A DNA stretch of 64,000 nucleotides from Brachionus manjavacas (lineage: Eukaryota; Rotifera; Eurotatoria; Ploima; Brachionidae), in NCBI GenBank assembly GCA_019054805.1, contig JAHQIY010000008.1:3519501-3583500 (forward strand), given 5' to 3'. The position numbers and the translations under genes were made by a program. Under the pieces are notes generated by a model. The model was not told the origin of the DNA. It made no database searches and was given only the letters and a program-made list of their open reading frames with translations. Of the stretch, positions 1 through 10,415 are shown one piece after another; within the stretch, counting starts at the first letter, position 1; the number at the start of each line of letters is the position of its first letter.

Positions 1-440
1 ATGTCCAAGCAAAACTCTAATGAGCCATAGCAGTCGTTCCATTTTGTTTCATTTGTTGCTTCGGCATTCAAACATCTAGTTTGGCTTTGAAGCTATTCCA
101 GCTTCTCGCACTCACAATATCTTCCGGCAATTTGTTCCTGTTGTTGACAACTCTATTATTAAAAAAAATTAAATCTTGGTAGACAATTCTTTACTTGTTC
201 CCTATGAAGGCTTTTGCTATGTCCCCTAAGTTCATATCTTTGATTACTACTCTTGGTGTTTTGGCTTTATGTCGCATCACTATCGTAACCTACTAAACAC
301 CGCCAAAATCGTCGATTAATTTTTTTGAAAGCTCAGAACCCAAATACTTTTCTTTTGCTTCGGCTAAAAGTTCCATCATTCTTGAAAATGTCTGATTTGT
401 TCTTGCTCTAATATGCTGTTTTAAATAACACCAAACCCCT
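1..440 (-). pseudogene. 3' end of a CR1-like LINE (remnant)
   Basis: On the minus strand, positions about 170 down to 68 translate to FNNRVVNNRNKLPEDIVSAR followed by WNSFKAKLDV and a stop. This is the characteristic C-terminal tail of CR1/L2/Jockey-type LINE ORF2 proteins (pattern NRVV-x-x-WN-x-LP-x-x-VV-x-A-x-S-x-x-x-FK-x-x-LD). The usual tryptophan is an arginine here and the upstream frame has stops, so it is dead. It probably belongs to the same element as the reverse-transcriptase pieces at 1100-1253 and 2988-3030; the stretch 440-1100 between them is unexplained AT-rich DNA. Confidence 0.65.
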
Positions 441-1099
441 TATCTAAGTATAAATTTTATTTATACTTAGATAAAATTTAAAATAAAATTTAAGTAGTGT
501 ATATAAGTATAAGTAAGTAGTGTATAAAATTTAAGTAGTTTATATTTATACTTAGATAAGTTTTTAGTAAAATTTAGAAAAAAAATATCAATAGAATATT
601 AATATACAAATTTGTTAATTATCACATGATTTGAAGACATTTTTTAAGAAAAACAAAGCAATAAAATTAAAAAGTAAAAATATAGAATTGTTCAGAATTT
701 TGTCTAGATTTAAGAAAAAAAAACGGGTCATAATTGATCCCTCGGAGGAGATACGATTTAAACCAGAAAAAACACATTTTTTTCTTTTTTTTATCCAACA
801 AAAACCGCCACACCCTTTTTTTTTCTAAATTACATTAGCATGTAGAGAATTTTATGCTCTTTCAGAATATATACACTTTTAGTATATATACTTTTTTAGT
901 ATATTTAAGTTTTATCTTTGAGATTTTGAGTCTTAAAGAACAACAACATTTTTCAAGAGTTTGCTATTTTTGGAACCCTGGGTGTAAAAAAATTTTTTCT
1001 TGCCCCCTTCAAAAAAATTTTTTTTGGGTTTTTTGGGGGCTTAGATTACTAATTTTGAGTCAAAAATCTGAAATTCAGATAGCACTAAAGTTTTGAATT
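437..1099. repeat. AT-rich spacer with palindromic TATACTTAGATAA repeats
   Basis: The sequence at about 437-475 is an inverted repeat (CTTATCTAAGTATAAA facing TTTATACTTAGATAA), and the same words recur to about 560. Two ORF-length open stretches (631-828 and 854-1096) are low-complexity A/T translations without recognisable domains, and the first starts at TTG; I do not call them genes. Confidence 0.4.
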
Positions 1100-1253
1100 T
1101 CGTGAACTTTACTGAACCCTGTGGAAGAACACTACTGACATCAATCCAGTTTGATTGCGTATCACCAAAAACTACCCTTTGAGACCAATCTGTTAAAAAA
1201 CTTCTTATCCATTTAATTAAGCATTCTCCAAAAGCGTAGTACTTAAGCTTGTA
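1100..1253 (-). pseudogene. CR1-like reverse transcriptase fragment, downstream part
   Basis: The minus strand reads AFGECLIKWIRSFL, then a QRVV-x-G-x-x-S-x-W motif and VLPQGSV. This matches the reverse-transcriptase palm region around motif PQGS of CR1/L2-type LINEs. Its upstream partner (RAFEKVPHEKLI) lies at 2988-3030 on the other side of the Tigger element, and the two pieces join in frame if the Tigger is removed. So the LINE was already present when the Tigger landed in it. Confidence 0.75.
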
Positions 1254-1451
1254 CAGTCGAGTCTTTTTATAACGATGCTGATTAATACGATATCTAATTA
1301 ATACGATAGGTTTATTCAGAAAAAAACAAACAAATCAGTGCTAATTCATCGTTTTTAATACGATATTGATCTTTTAAACAAAAAAACTTGAAATTTCGAA
1401 TGATTCTAATATCAAATCAATCAAAAAAATAATCTCATTGTCTCAGAACTT

Positions 1452-1685
1452 TTGAAAAAATATAATAGACCTCAGAGTCCTGTTTCTTCTATTCTTAAGG
1501 CAGAGAATCAGGAAAAGATCAAGAACTTATATGAAAACAATTTAATCAATCCTAGCTCTAAAAGAATGAGAGGTTCTAATTATGTTAAAATTGAAGAGGT
1601 TCTTGATCGCTGGTTCAAATCAGTTAAGTCATATAAAAATATTACTCTCAATGGTCCATTGATTCAATCCCAGGCTATTAAATAA
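1452..1685 (+). pseudogene. Tigger transposase DNA-binding domain (CENP-B-type HTH) fragment
   Basis: This open frame of 77 codons contains YVKIEEVLDRWFKSVKSYKN followed by NGPLIQSQAIK. That pattern (a VE-x-x-L-x-x-WF core, then a pIsGp-x-L-x-x-kA tail) is the second helix-turn-helix of CENP-B/Tc5-type transposases, which binds the transposon ends. The frame opens with TTG rather than ATG and stops directly after the domain. No DDE catalytic domain follows, so this is a relic of the N-terminal half. Confidence 0.7.
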
Positions 1686-2030
1686 GCTACTATGTTAAAT
1701 CAAACTGATTTTAAAGCTATGGATGTTAAAACGGATTTAAAAAAAGGAACAATATTACCTTTAAAACTATTGCATGGATAAAATACGATGGATATGACTG
1801 CGGAAACCTAGTTATAGGTGCAAGTAGCCAAAAAAAGTAGCCCTACTTATAGGTGTAGTTAGAAAAAGCTAGGGAGCCCTACTTATAGGTGCAGGTAGCC
1901 AATAATGTCTAGGTAAACCTAGTTTTTTTATTTTTTTTAAACAGAATTAAAGGAAAAAGACAAATTTATATGTATAATATAGACTTTTATTTAGAAAAAA
2001 ACTAATAAGAACATATTTAAGATATTAAAA

Positions 2031-2363
2031 TTAAGAACATGGATTACAAAACCATTTATCCAGTTTATTGGCTTTAAATTTAGAAATACCAACACATATT
2101 AAATGACTCCATTTATAACAGTAATCACATGATATACTATCATGATTTTCATCAACAGTTGGACACTTACATTTTTCACAAAACCAGTTTGTATCAATTG
2201 AATGAATAACACTTCTAAGCATTTCGAATCCATCTTCATCAAAGTAATCCAAAAATTGAAAACATGAACCCCGTAAATCATTATATAATAGTATTGATCG
2301 TTTTGGAATCTTATTACCATCTAATAAAATCATTGATTCTAAACATTTGCTTTTTTTTGCCAT
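2031..2363 (-). CDS. PHD-finger protein, 110 aa, probably transposon-encoded
   Basis: A complete ATG-to-stop frame of 110 codons. Residues about 62-109 form a C4HC3 PHD finger: CEKCKCP, then SISCDYCYKWSHLICVGIS, then WFCNPC at the C-terminus. PHD fingers read histone H3 tails, but a C-terminal PHD is also a frequent add-on of pogo-like and other transposases. Just upstream on the same strand, 2366-2581 is an open lysine/glutamine-rich frame of 71 codons without its own ATG, ending in TAATAATG that overlaps this start region. The position inside a nested repeat points to mobile-element origin rather than a host gene. Expression is unknown. Confidence 0.6.
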   Translation of the reverse strand: MAKKSKCLESMILLDGNKIPKRSILLYNDLRGSCFQFLDYFDEDGFEMLRSVIHSIDTNWFCEKCKCPTVDENHDSISCDYCYKWSHLICVGISKFKANKLDKWFCNPCS

Positions 2364-2365
2364 TA

Positions 2366-2581
2366 TTAACTTTGTAGTTTCTTATTGATTAAAATCATCT
2401 CCAATAGTTCTGCAAATTTTATAATCTGACTTTGTGATTGTTGTTCAATAATTTCTGGTTCATTATCTTTTGGTGTAGTAGCTTCGTCTTGTTTTTTTTG
2501 TTTCTTTGATACTTTAGCATCAAACCGAGTACGTTGTTTTGTTTTTCTTGTGGCACCAACTTTTGGTGCATTTAGTATTAA
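2366..2581 (-). pseudogene. Basic ORF upstream of the PHD ORF, no start codon
   Basis: An open frame of 71 codons containing RKTKQRTRFDAKVSKKQKKQ and then an acidic/glutamine stretch. There is no in-frame ATG, and a TGA lies just before it. It looks like the basic region preceding a C-terminal PHD finger in a transposase, now separated from the PHD ORF by a stop. It could also be an exon of a spliced transposase gene. Confidence 0.35.
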
Positions 2582-2987
2582 TCATCATTAATAAAATTGA
2601 ATATAGGTGCACCTAGCCAAACCTATTTATAGGTTTGATAAAATTTGTTGTCTAGGTACCCCTAGTTATAGGTTTAAAATTGATGACTAGGTGCCCCGAG
2701 TCTCGCTCAAATACGATTGTATTTGGCCCAAAAGAACGAAGACTGTTCTTTATTCATTGATCAGTTGTCTAAAATGGATCAATTCTGTAGCGTGGATCAG
2801 TATTTTGATAAATATTTTTCTTTTTAATCTATTTTTTATTTTTTAATAAACAATAATTCCTTAAAAAAAAATTTATTTTCAATTTTTTTCTTCCCATCCT
2901 TTAACATGCAAATTTGATTAATACGATATTGGTTGATACGATGTCCATTTTTTCTGCCTAAAACATCGTATTATCCAAACTAGATTG

Positions 2988-3030
2988 TTGATTAGTTTTT
3001 CATGGGGCACCTTCTCAAAAGCTCTTAATA
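2988..3030 (-). pseudogene. CR1-like reverse transcriptase fragment, upstream part
   Basis: The minus strand encodes LRAFEKVPHEKLI, equivalent to the D/F-x-KAFD-x-VPH-x-xL motif that precedes the thumb-side palm in CR1/L2 reverse transcriptases. It ends exactly where the Tigger right terminus begins, and the continuation is found at 1253 on the other side. Upstream (plus coordinates above 3030) the frame is lost. Confidence 0.65.
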
Positions 3031-3900
3031 TTATTATTTAACCTTATCGAGTTTTGAAATATTATGAACATAACAATGCAATTCTTGATATTTTTGTTGT
3101 TTTTTTCTCTTAAAAAAAAAAAAAAAACAAATTAAAACAAAACTAAGATTATTAGCCTAATAAGTTTTTTTCTATTAGTTCAAAATTAATTCTGTGAATG
3201 GAGAATGTAACAGAATTTTTGTTTGAATCAATTGTCAAAGCTTGCTAATTATGTGAAAATTTCTGCAAACTATTTTTTTAAAAATGTACTTTTGAATCAA
3301 TTCCTGAATAAAATTTTTGCATAGTTGCTAGATTAAAATTTGAATTCGTTTAAAAAATCATAAAATTTAACTCAGTTATTAATAATACTTTTGACTTTTG
3401 AAAAAACCTAAAAAGCATAACTTAAAAAGTATACAAATGTTGCATTTAACTTGTGATTAATAATTTATTTTATATTTATTTTATTATTTTTATTATTATC
3501 ATTATTAAATAGTAAGTACAATTTTTAAAAATTACTGAATTGCCTATTGGCACTTATACCAATTTTAGAGTTAAGAATCAGAAACTTTATGATGGTTAAG
3601 ACCAAAACAAATACTTGATCCAAATTTTTTAAAGCGAGAAGAAATTTTCTTGGTCATTTTCGTGTGAAAAAATTTCACCATTAATAAAAATAATTAATAA
3701 ATAAAAATAAAGGGACTAAAAAGGCTTTAATATTTTTGTTATTTTAATTTGTATCGTAAAATTGTCAGGTTATTTGTGAAAATTTTTTGAAAATCTAAGA
3801 ATTTAATACAACATTATGATTTTTAGACCCTTAACTATAATAAATAATTAACATTAAATATATAAATATTTGAAAAAATTTTTTTTTAATTTTCATTACA
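3031..3900. other. AT-rich intergenic region upstream of FPGT
   Basis: No coding signal, recognisable repeat or RNA gene is visible. The region contains A and T runs and must hold the FPGT promoter, but no confident element can be named. Confidence 0.5.
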
Positions 3901-5628
3901 ATGAAAAACAATTTTTTATTTTATGAAAATCTTATTAAAGGCAACGACTTTTCCTTAAATGGCTATTCATTTAGCAAAGATCAAAACTACTGGGATTTGA
4001 TTGTCATCACTTCTATCAACCAAAAACAAAAAAAATGCTATGAATTGCAGCTAGAATTAAAAATGAATCAACAAAAAATTCCCCAAAACTTCAAATTTTT
4101 GGTTATTGATGATCCAAGTGGATGTAAAATTGGTTCAGGAGGCTCAACACTAAACGTTATCGAAAAACTGTTCCAATCATACAATTATAAATTATTCAAA
4201 ATGAAAATTTTGCTAATACACGCTGGTGGATATAGCCAAAGAATCCCATTTCGTTCTATTATGGGAAAACTTTTCGGATTGTTGCCTTCAGAATCCACAT
4301 ATATAAATGACATTTTCGATTTTAAATTAGCATGCTTTACTCCTTTTACTATTGACATGGAACCAGGAATATTCATTACAAGCTCAGATGACATCGAGAC
4401 TTTTATCCTAGAAGAACAAATAAAGGCTAGCAAATTATTTGGTGTGTGTGACCAGGATTTTATTCTTTTAGCCCACAAGTCTTCACTAGATACAGCTAAA
4501 GATCATGGAGTGTACAAGATTAATTTTAATTTAGATTCTAGTGCAAATGAAGCCGATTTCGCTCGTTTATCATGCGAATCTGTATATCAAAAGCCCTCGA
4601 TAGAAAAAATAAGGCATCTGGAAATGGCATTTGATGATGGGACTTCAGAATATGCTTTTACAGATAGTGTTTTCTTTTTTAGTCACAAGATTTCCAGCCA
4701 ATTGCTTAAATTCCATGATCAATATTTTAAAAAAATTATTCAGCTCAAAATTGAAATTGATATTTATCGTGATTTTCTGCAACCCTTAGGAGATAAAAAG
4801 CAAAGTCTAGATGAATATTTGTCATCAATAAAAATTAGCAATGCCCAAGAACTAGATGTCTTTACCAAAATATATGAGTTGATGAGTGAAAAGCCTGCGA
4901 AAATTTTGTTCTTTAATAAGTCAAAATTTTTCCATCTTGGAACTATAGATGAAATGATGGAATACTATTTTGATTGTATCAGCAAAGATGCAATAAATTT
5001 TCGAGAAGAGATTTGTTTTAAAAAAAATATAGCTGAACTGAAACAAAGCTATTTAATCAGGAGCCAAATTGGTCAAAAATGTGTTTTAAATGAGAATGTA
5101 ATAATCGAGCTATCTTATTTTGATGAAAGTGTCGAAATAGTTATAGGTGATAATAGCTTGATAAGCAATTGCATGTTTAGATTGAACGATTTTACCGGAG
5201 AAATAAAAAATATTAAAATAAATGTACCAAGTGATATATATTTACACACTGTCCCCATAATGGATGAGGTCTCAAACAAGCGTAAGTTTGTTACAATATT
5301 TTTCAAAAGAAATGATGATTTGAAGAAAACGTATGCTTCCTTTGAATCATTGAAAATTCTAGGAGCAAATCTTGGAACAATTGCTAGCCATGTTTTGTGT
5401 AGTGGTGAATATTCAATTTGGAATTTTAAGTTTTTTAAATCTTTTGATACAATGAGTGATTCATTTTTGCATTCGTGTAATTTTATCAATGATTATCTTG
5501 GTAAAAATTTTGAAAATATTCTAATTTATTTTCAGGATGATAAAAATAAATTTATTTCATTATTTGACTTACTTGAGCAGAACGATTTTGAATATATGCT
5601 ACAATTTAGATTAGATAATGGACTATAG
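3901..5628 (+). CDS. FPGT: Fucose-1-phosphate guanylyltransferase (GDP-L-fucose pyrophosphorylase)
   Basis: A 575-residue single-exon protein, close to the roughly 590 residues of vertebrate FPGT. The enzyme makes GDP-L-fucose from GTP and L-fucose-1-phosphate in the cytosolic salvage pathway, feeding fucosyltransferases in the Golgi. The evidence is the glycine-rich nucleotide-binding segment DPSGCKIGSGGSTLNVIEKL at residues 71-90, followed by LLIHAGGYSQRIP at about 104-116 and GKLFGLLP at about 122-129. Both are hallmarks of the L-fucokinase/FPGT domain family. The C-terminal half, around YLIRSQIGQKCVLNENVIIE, fits the beta-helix region of the family. The ATG at 3901 is the first in a clean frame. 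A canonical AATAAA lies at 5708-5713, about 80 bases after the stop. The fucokinase partner domain is absent, so this is the stand-alone animal type rather than the plant/bacterial FKP fusion. No sign of decay. Confidence 0.92.
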   Translation: MKNNFLFYENLIKGNDFSLNGYSFSKDQNYWDLIVITSINQKQKKCYELQLELKMNQQKIPQNFKFLVIDDPSGCKIGSGGSTLNVIEKLFQSYNYKLFKMKILLIHAGGYSQRIPFRSIMGKLFGLLPSESTYINDIFDFKLACFTPFTIDMEPGIFITSSDDIETFILEEQIKASKLFGVCDQDFILLAHKSSLDTAKDHGVYKINFNLDSSANEADFARLSCESVYQKPSIEKIRHLEMAFDDGTSEYAFTDSVFFFSHKISSQLLKFHDQYFKKIIQLKIEIDIYRDFLQPLGDKKQSLDEYLSSIKISNAQELDVFTKIYELMSEKPAKILFFNKSKFFHLGTIDEMMEYYFDCISKDAINFREEICFKKNIAELKQSYLIRSQIGQKCVLNENVIIELSYFDESVEIVIGDNSLISNCMFRLNDFTGEIKNIKINVPSDIYLHTVPIMDEVSNKRKFVTIFFKRNDDLKKTYASFESLKILGANLGTIASHVLCSGEYSIWNFKFFKSFDTMSDSFLHSCNFINDYLGKNFENILIYFQDDKNKFISLFDLLEQNDFEYMLQFRLDNGL

Positions 5629-6224
5629 GATAGTTTATAAATATTTTTTTGTATTTTTGTTAGCATAAATTTTAATTTATTTAATTGTTTAGATATACTA
5701 ATTCAATAATAAAACAATAATTAAAAATAATTTTTTTAATTAAATTTTCTACAACCAACAACTTTAAATTTTTATTTCATAAACATTCCATTGATTTAGA
5801 ACTACAAGCTTGAATCACTGATTTTCAGAAAACTATGATTTAAAGCAAAGCACAGAGTAAAAAAGTTTGATGGTTGTTCATTTTGTTTAAAAATACAATG
5901 GACTTGAGAAAAAGCGGCAATAAAGCTGTGGCGAAAAAAACTTCAATTCGGATCACAAGACATTAATGTAAGTTTAAAAATAAAACGGCTTCTACTCACA
6001 AATATTTTTTGGCCTTATGAAAGGACATGGATAATTTTTTTGAAAAGGTGAGTATCAAGTTCTAGAAATTTAAAAATTACAAAAATTGATTTATTAACTT
6101 GCTTTTTGTAAAATTTATGTAAAATTAAGTAGAAATTATTCTCTTTCTGATTTTATTTTATCTTCGTTAGTTAATTTAATTTATTTGTTTTCTGTACCGA
6201 GCAAAAGCTCCTTCAAATTAAAAA
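5629..6224. other. Intergenic region between FPGT and the LINE
   Basis: It contains the likely FPGT polyadenylation signal (5708-5713). Two small ATG-started stretches at about 5898 and 6029 end near GTAAGT or GTGAGT sequences but encode only 22 and 7 codons; no gene can be supported. The last 50 bases are A-rich and may be the LINE 3' tail. Confidence 0.4.
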
Positions 6225-6333
6225 AAAAAATAAATAAAATAAAGTTAAATAAGATAGAATAAAAATTTAAAAAATAAAAAAAAATAAAATGTAATAAAAT
6301 GGTTTAAAATAGAGGAAAATTAATGAAATTGAA

Positions 6334-6899
6334 CTAGAGAGTTAAAGGATACATATTTTTAAAAAATTGATTGTTCAGGGAAAAAAGAAGAAATTGTAAG
6401 GTAGCAATTACACAATGGAGTTGGGTATTCAATAAATCTTGATTCGAAACCTTCTTTGTATTCCTCCACCAGTATAACAACCAATGGAAAGAATGATTCA
6501 GTCCTGTCCCAACATATTTCTCACTGAACTCAAAAAGCCGATTTGAGACTGTTTGTAATTTAAGTTTATTAAAAGCTTCATGTTGCACGATGTTGAAAGA
6601 GTATCATGTTTTAACTTAAGGATAGATCTTACTGCTGAATTCTGAATTGCTTGTAGTTTTTTGATATTATTTTCTGAAAATGAATTCAAGCAAGGAAAAG
6701 AATAGTCAAAAATCGATCCGACTAAAGATTTATATAAATTTCCTAGTGTGTTTTGATTGAGATCCCATTTTTTATATGACAGTATCTTAATAATAGTTAG
6801 CCTTTTGTTGCAGCGTTCTTTAATTTCGTCTACTAGTATATTAAAATTTAATTTTGAATCAAATTTAATACCAAGAAACTTGATTTCTTTTTGGCTCAC
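6334..6899 (-). pseudogene. LINE ORF2, C-terminal region
   Basis: Two overlapping frames (6899-6498 and 6588-6334) together encode the region after the polymerase palm. The first begins SQKEIKFLGIKFDSKLNF and continues with IKKLQAIQNSAVRSILKL, the motif that ends the thumb domain in Jockey/CR1 reverse transcriptases. The second carries the C-terminal tail ending NNQFFKNMYPLTL. A frameshift separates them near 6500-6590. The same tail is found intact at 55845-55918, which confirms the family relation. Confidence 0.75.
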
Positions 6900-7094
6900 T
6901 ATTCTGTTTCCATAGATTTTAAGTTTAGATTATCACCCTCTTTTTTGTACCTAGAAAAGACTACTGAACACGACTTTTCAACTAATATCTTCATTTTCCA
7001 TTTAATAAGCCATTGTTCTAGTTCGTTGGTGAATTTATTAATCTTATTTTCTAGGTTCCCTTTCTTGTTTTAAATGAAGAATGTAACTAGATCA

Positions 7095-7650
7095 TCTGCG
7101 AAAAGCAGAGAGTATTCATTATTTGTTTTGTTTCATTTTGGGATGTCATTAATATAAATACTAAATAAAAGAGGACTAATTACTGAGCCTTGAGGAACAC
7201 CTGCAGTTATTTTATATTCTTCGCTCAGATGATCATTCACATTTACCTTAAATGTTCTACTATCTAAAAAGGATCTAATCCAGTTAGTCAAGTAATGAGG
7301 TAGATTCATTTTAATCAATTTAAAAAGTAAACCTTCATGCCAAACTCCATCAAAGGCTTTAGAAATATCAAAAAAAAGGCTGCAAACTCTTTTTTTTCTA
7401 TTAAATGATTCCACAATTTTTTGAATTAAAAAGAAAAGATTATCTGATGTTCGCGGGTGTTTCCTAAATCCATATTGCTCCTGGATAAGGAGTGAATTTT
7501 GTTCCAAATAATTGTATAATCTTGAAAATACTATGCGTTCCAGGAGCTTTCCTAAACAACTCGTTATACTAATTGGTCTATAATTTAAAGGATTTTGTAA
7601 AGAAGAGGCTTTTTTTGAATCATAGTAATGTTCGATGTTTTCCATGCTTT
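7095..7650 (-). pseudogene. LINE ORF2, reverse transcriptase domain
   Basis: The domain copies element RNA into DNA at the nicked target. Conserved blocks on the minus strand are NYRPISITSCLGKLLERIVF, QYGFRKHPRTSDNL, FFDISKAFDGVWHEGLLFKL, GVPQGSVISPLLFSIYINDI and, after a frameshift near 7133, LLFADDL with the catalytic aspartate pair. The order and spacing are those of Jockey/CR1-type enzymes. Another frameshift separates this block from the endonuclease frame; the stretch 7651-7961 between them is translatable only in pieces. Confidence 0.88.
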
Positions 7651-7961
7651 AGGGACTCTACCTTCTCGAAGAGATAAATTAAAAAGATAAATTAATTAAA
7701 TAAAAAAGTTCTATAATTTCTAATAATGAATTTCTAAGTAAGTTTTTTAACATTAGATTATGATTTGGTCAGGTCCTGATGCCGCTTCATTTTTCAATCT
7801 TTTTAAAGCCATAATTAATTCATCTAAGCAAATTGGATCATTCAAATTAGACTAATCATAATTTCTAAAAAAATAAGTTAGAATTAAGTATTTCGAAATC
7901 TTTATCACGATCTATTAAATCAGAATTAGGACTAAATATTGAAGATAGGAGTTCTCCAAAG

Positions 7962-9212
7962 CTAGGAGTTCTCCAATTTTCCCTTTTCTTCATTAGTTTT
8001 GAATTCCTTGTCATTTAAAAATAAATTTGGGATTAAATTTGGTCCTTTTTTTGATCTAAATTTGTTTATTTTTTTCCAGAATGGTCTACTTGTTAGTGGG
8101 TTTTTTCCCATTTTCTCAATAAAATCAAACCAATTTTGATTCCAGAATTTTTTTAAAGAGGCCTTTAACTCGAATGTAAGTTGATTAAATTTTTTCTTGA
8201 GATTTTGACAGCGAGTTTTTTGAAAGTTTCTTCTTACTTTCCTGCGTTCTTTTATCAGAATAACAATGTTCTGGGGAAGACTGGTTTTGTAGATTTTCTG
8301 AGAATGATAAGGAATGCTTTTATGTGAAGTAGAAATAATTTTTTCTGTAATTTTATCATTTAGTTGATCTATTGTGAGGGAACTTTCATTGATATTCACT
8401 ATTTGAGAATTTAAAATCTCGCTGAATAATTGCCAGTTTGCTTTCTTATGGTTAAACTTTTTAGCTGCTGGTTTATTTTCTAACTGATAGCCAATAGAAA
8501 TCGATGCTTCGATTGGGAAATGGTCACTTGTCATGTCTTGACTATTTAGGACACAAAAGTCGGTAATTTTGTCAATTAATGAAGATGAAACTAAGAAAAG
8601 ATCAAGAATTTCAAAGTAATTCCTATTAAAAATATTGAAAGTAGGACGCTTATCATTGATTACTGAGAAGTCTAACTCATTGATAATTCTTTCCAACATT
8701 ATGCCGTTTTCATTTTCCCCTACGCAGCCTATTTGCATTGTTCTGGCGTTAAGATCACCACCTAAAATGTAGTTTCTACATTTTTCATTAACAGTTTTAA
8801 AAAACTCAAAGTTCAGAAGCATATTGGGTGGATTATAAAGACTGAATATAAACAATTCATTATTCTTTCCTAAGTTCATTTTTATACAAAGGAGTTCGGA
8901 ATTGAATTCCTCTTAAGAGAAATCTTGTATAAATTCAATTCCTTCTTTAATTAAAATAGCTACTCCTTCTCCATACTTGTTGCGTGGTTTTGTTATGAAT
9001 TGATAATTGTGAAAATCAAGATAAATATTTGCCTCACTTAAATCTATCTTTAGTTCATTGAGCAGAACAATGTCGGGACATTTTTGAACTAAAAAATTGA
9101 CTAAGAGATGAACCCTACTAGGTAAATGAAGACAATTCCGGTGTGTAATTACTAACCTTGTTTTATTAAGAGGTTTTGTTCTTAAAGTTGATTTATTTAT
9201 CTTCTTGTTCAT
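7962..9212 (-). pseudogene. LINE ORF2, apurinic/apyrimidinic-type endonuclease domain
   Basis: This domain nicks target DNA to prime reverse transcription. It starts at an ATG (9212) and is split by one in-frame stop at 8913. Conserved features are LLNELKIDLSEANIYL (active-site E), YILGGDLNARTMQIGC (GD-x-N motif) and DMTSDHFPIEASI (SDH motif) near its end. These are the three hallmark catalytic motifs of LINE endonucleases. The frame then continues through the linker toward the RT domain and ends at 7962. Apart from the single stop this half is well preserved. Confidence 0.85.
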
Positions 9213-9338
9213 TCTAAATTTTCTTCAATGCTGTTTTGACTTGCAGTTTGCTGACCAATTTCGTTAGATAATTGATCTGCCTGAATTGAACATTCAGTTG
9301 TTGAACTGTTTGATTCAGACTTGAAGGTATTGTCGTTT

Positions 9339-10415
9339 TCATTTTCTAACTAATGGTTTCTTTGATTCATTTTCGGTGAGCTCTTTTTCATTTGGATCAG
9401 ATTCGGGAAATCTCTTGGTTTGATTTTTGGTTTGGAAAAAATTCTCAGTCTCATTCTGATCATTTGAGCGTACATTTACAGGTGACTGGCATAGTGGTAG
9501 AAAATCGTTTAAACGACTTACCAAAGCTTCTTCTAAAACTGGAGTTTTAAGGTCTTTTGGGCTAATTTGGGATATTACGTCATTGAAATTTGTTGGCTGA
9601 TATCCAGGTGTTTTTGGCATCACATTTTCATCATTATCTTTTTGGTCAGCTTCAAATAATGATTGCGTTTCTTCTTGGTCAATGTAAAGATCATTATAGT
9701 CAATCTTTTTCCTTTCAAGCGACTTAAGCTTTTCGGCAATGGAGCATTTTCTTGTCAAGTGTCCTTTCTGGTGACAATTTTCGCATAGTGTTTCTTTGAC
9801 AGGGCATTTAGCTATTTTGTGTCCTTCATCATCACAAAAATAGCATTTCTTCTTTTGTCCAACAATTGACAAATGACACTTTAAACCATACATTATTTTG
9901 GGGCCTGACAAGCTTCCAATAATATTCTCAACTTCTTTTGGAAATGATATTCTCACCCTTCTGACACCATTATTCCTCTCGGGTCTATCTTTTTATTTTT
10001 TTTCTTCAGTAATGTGTTCAATATTGAGTCCATCAATTCGAACAGCATTATAGAAGTTTTTAAGTCTATGATTCTCGAAATCAGAGGGCAAGAAGTGAAA
10101 TCGAAAAGTACAATACCTTCTGAAATCCGGGACTTTATTTGCATCTTCAAGTCTGAAAATGGTTCCATTGATATTGATGTCACGATCGAAATTTTTGGCA
10201 ACATTAAAAGCAGCATTAAACTCTATTATCAAAACTTTGTTTGAAGAGAAATTGTGGATACTTATGATCGCATCATTTTCCACTTGGTTCAGGACGACAT
10301 CAAGTGCACTAAATAAGACTTTATGGCTAATCGGTTTGTCTAACCTCTTCAAGTTTAGCTTGACCGAATTTTTAAATATCCACCGTCGGTTTTGGTTTGT
10401 TTTGTTGAGCGACAT
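9339..10415 (-). pseudogene. LINE ORF1 (Gag-like, two CCHC zinc knuckles), frameshifted
   Basis: The N-terminal part (start ATG 10413-10415, frame to 9993) resembles the RNA-binding region of Jockey-type Gag proteins. A frameshift at about 9957-9993 leads into 9956-9339, which begins with RISFPKEVENIIG and carries two CX2CX4HX4C knuckles: CYFCDDEGHKIAKC and CENCHQKGHLTRKC. These bind element RNA to form the ribonucleoprotein. The C-terminal part is acidic and serine/threonine-rich. The spacing to ORF2 (about 125 bases) is normal for this type of element. Confidence 0.82.

Larger units (their letters stand above)
1770..2710 (-). mobile_element. PHD-cassette element nested in the Tigger, flanked by CCTA-TTATAGG repeats
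   Basis: Clusters of CCTAGTTATAGG or CCTACTTATAGG words lie at 1808-1920 and again at 2610-2690, on both sides of the PHD-coding region. The word is nearly self-complementary, so orientation is ambiguous. AAATACGAT sits just outside both clusters (about 1779 and 2709), which could be a target duplication or simply Tigger sequence. I cannot assign the cassette to a known superfamily. Confidence 0.45.
1254..2987. mobile_element. Tigger/pogo-family DNA transposon, degraded, with nested insertion
   Basis: The left end, CAGTCGAGTC..TATAACGATG, is matched by the reverse complement of the right end, CAATCTAGTTTGGATAATACGATG, giving a degenerate inverted repeat of about 24 bases. The words TTAATACGATAT are repeated just inside both ends. 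A TA precedes the left end; the right flank reads TT, so the expected TA duplication is imperfect. CAG-type ends, subterminal ACGAT repeats and a CENP-B-like DNA-binding domain inside (1452-1685) all fit the Tigger/pogo group. The catalytic core is missing. A C-terminal transposase remnant reading KNEDCSLFIDQLSKMDQFCS may survive at about 2731-2826. Confidence 0.75.

Noticed and set aside
631-1096. Two open frames of 65 and 80 codons
   Set aside because: The first starts at TTG and both are A/T-run translations rich in F, K and I with no domain, in a repeat-laden area.
5898-6050. Possible first exons: a 22-codon frame near GTAAGT and MDNFFEK before GTGAGT
   Set aside because: Very short, the first has a stop before the donor, and no following exon is found before the LINE.
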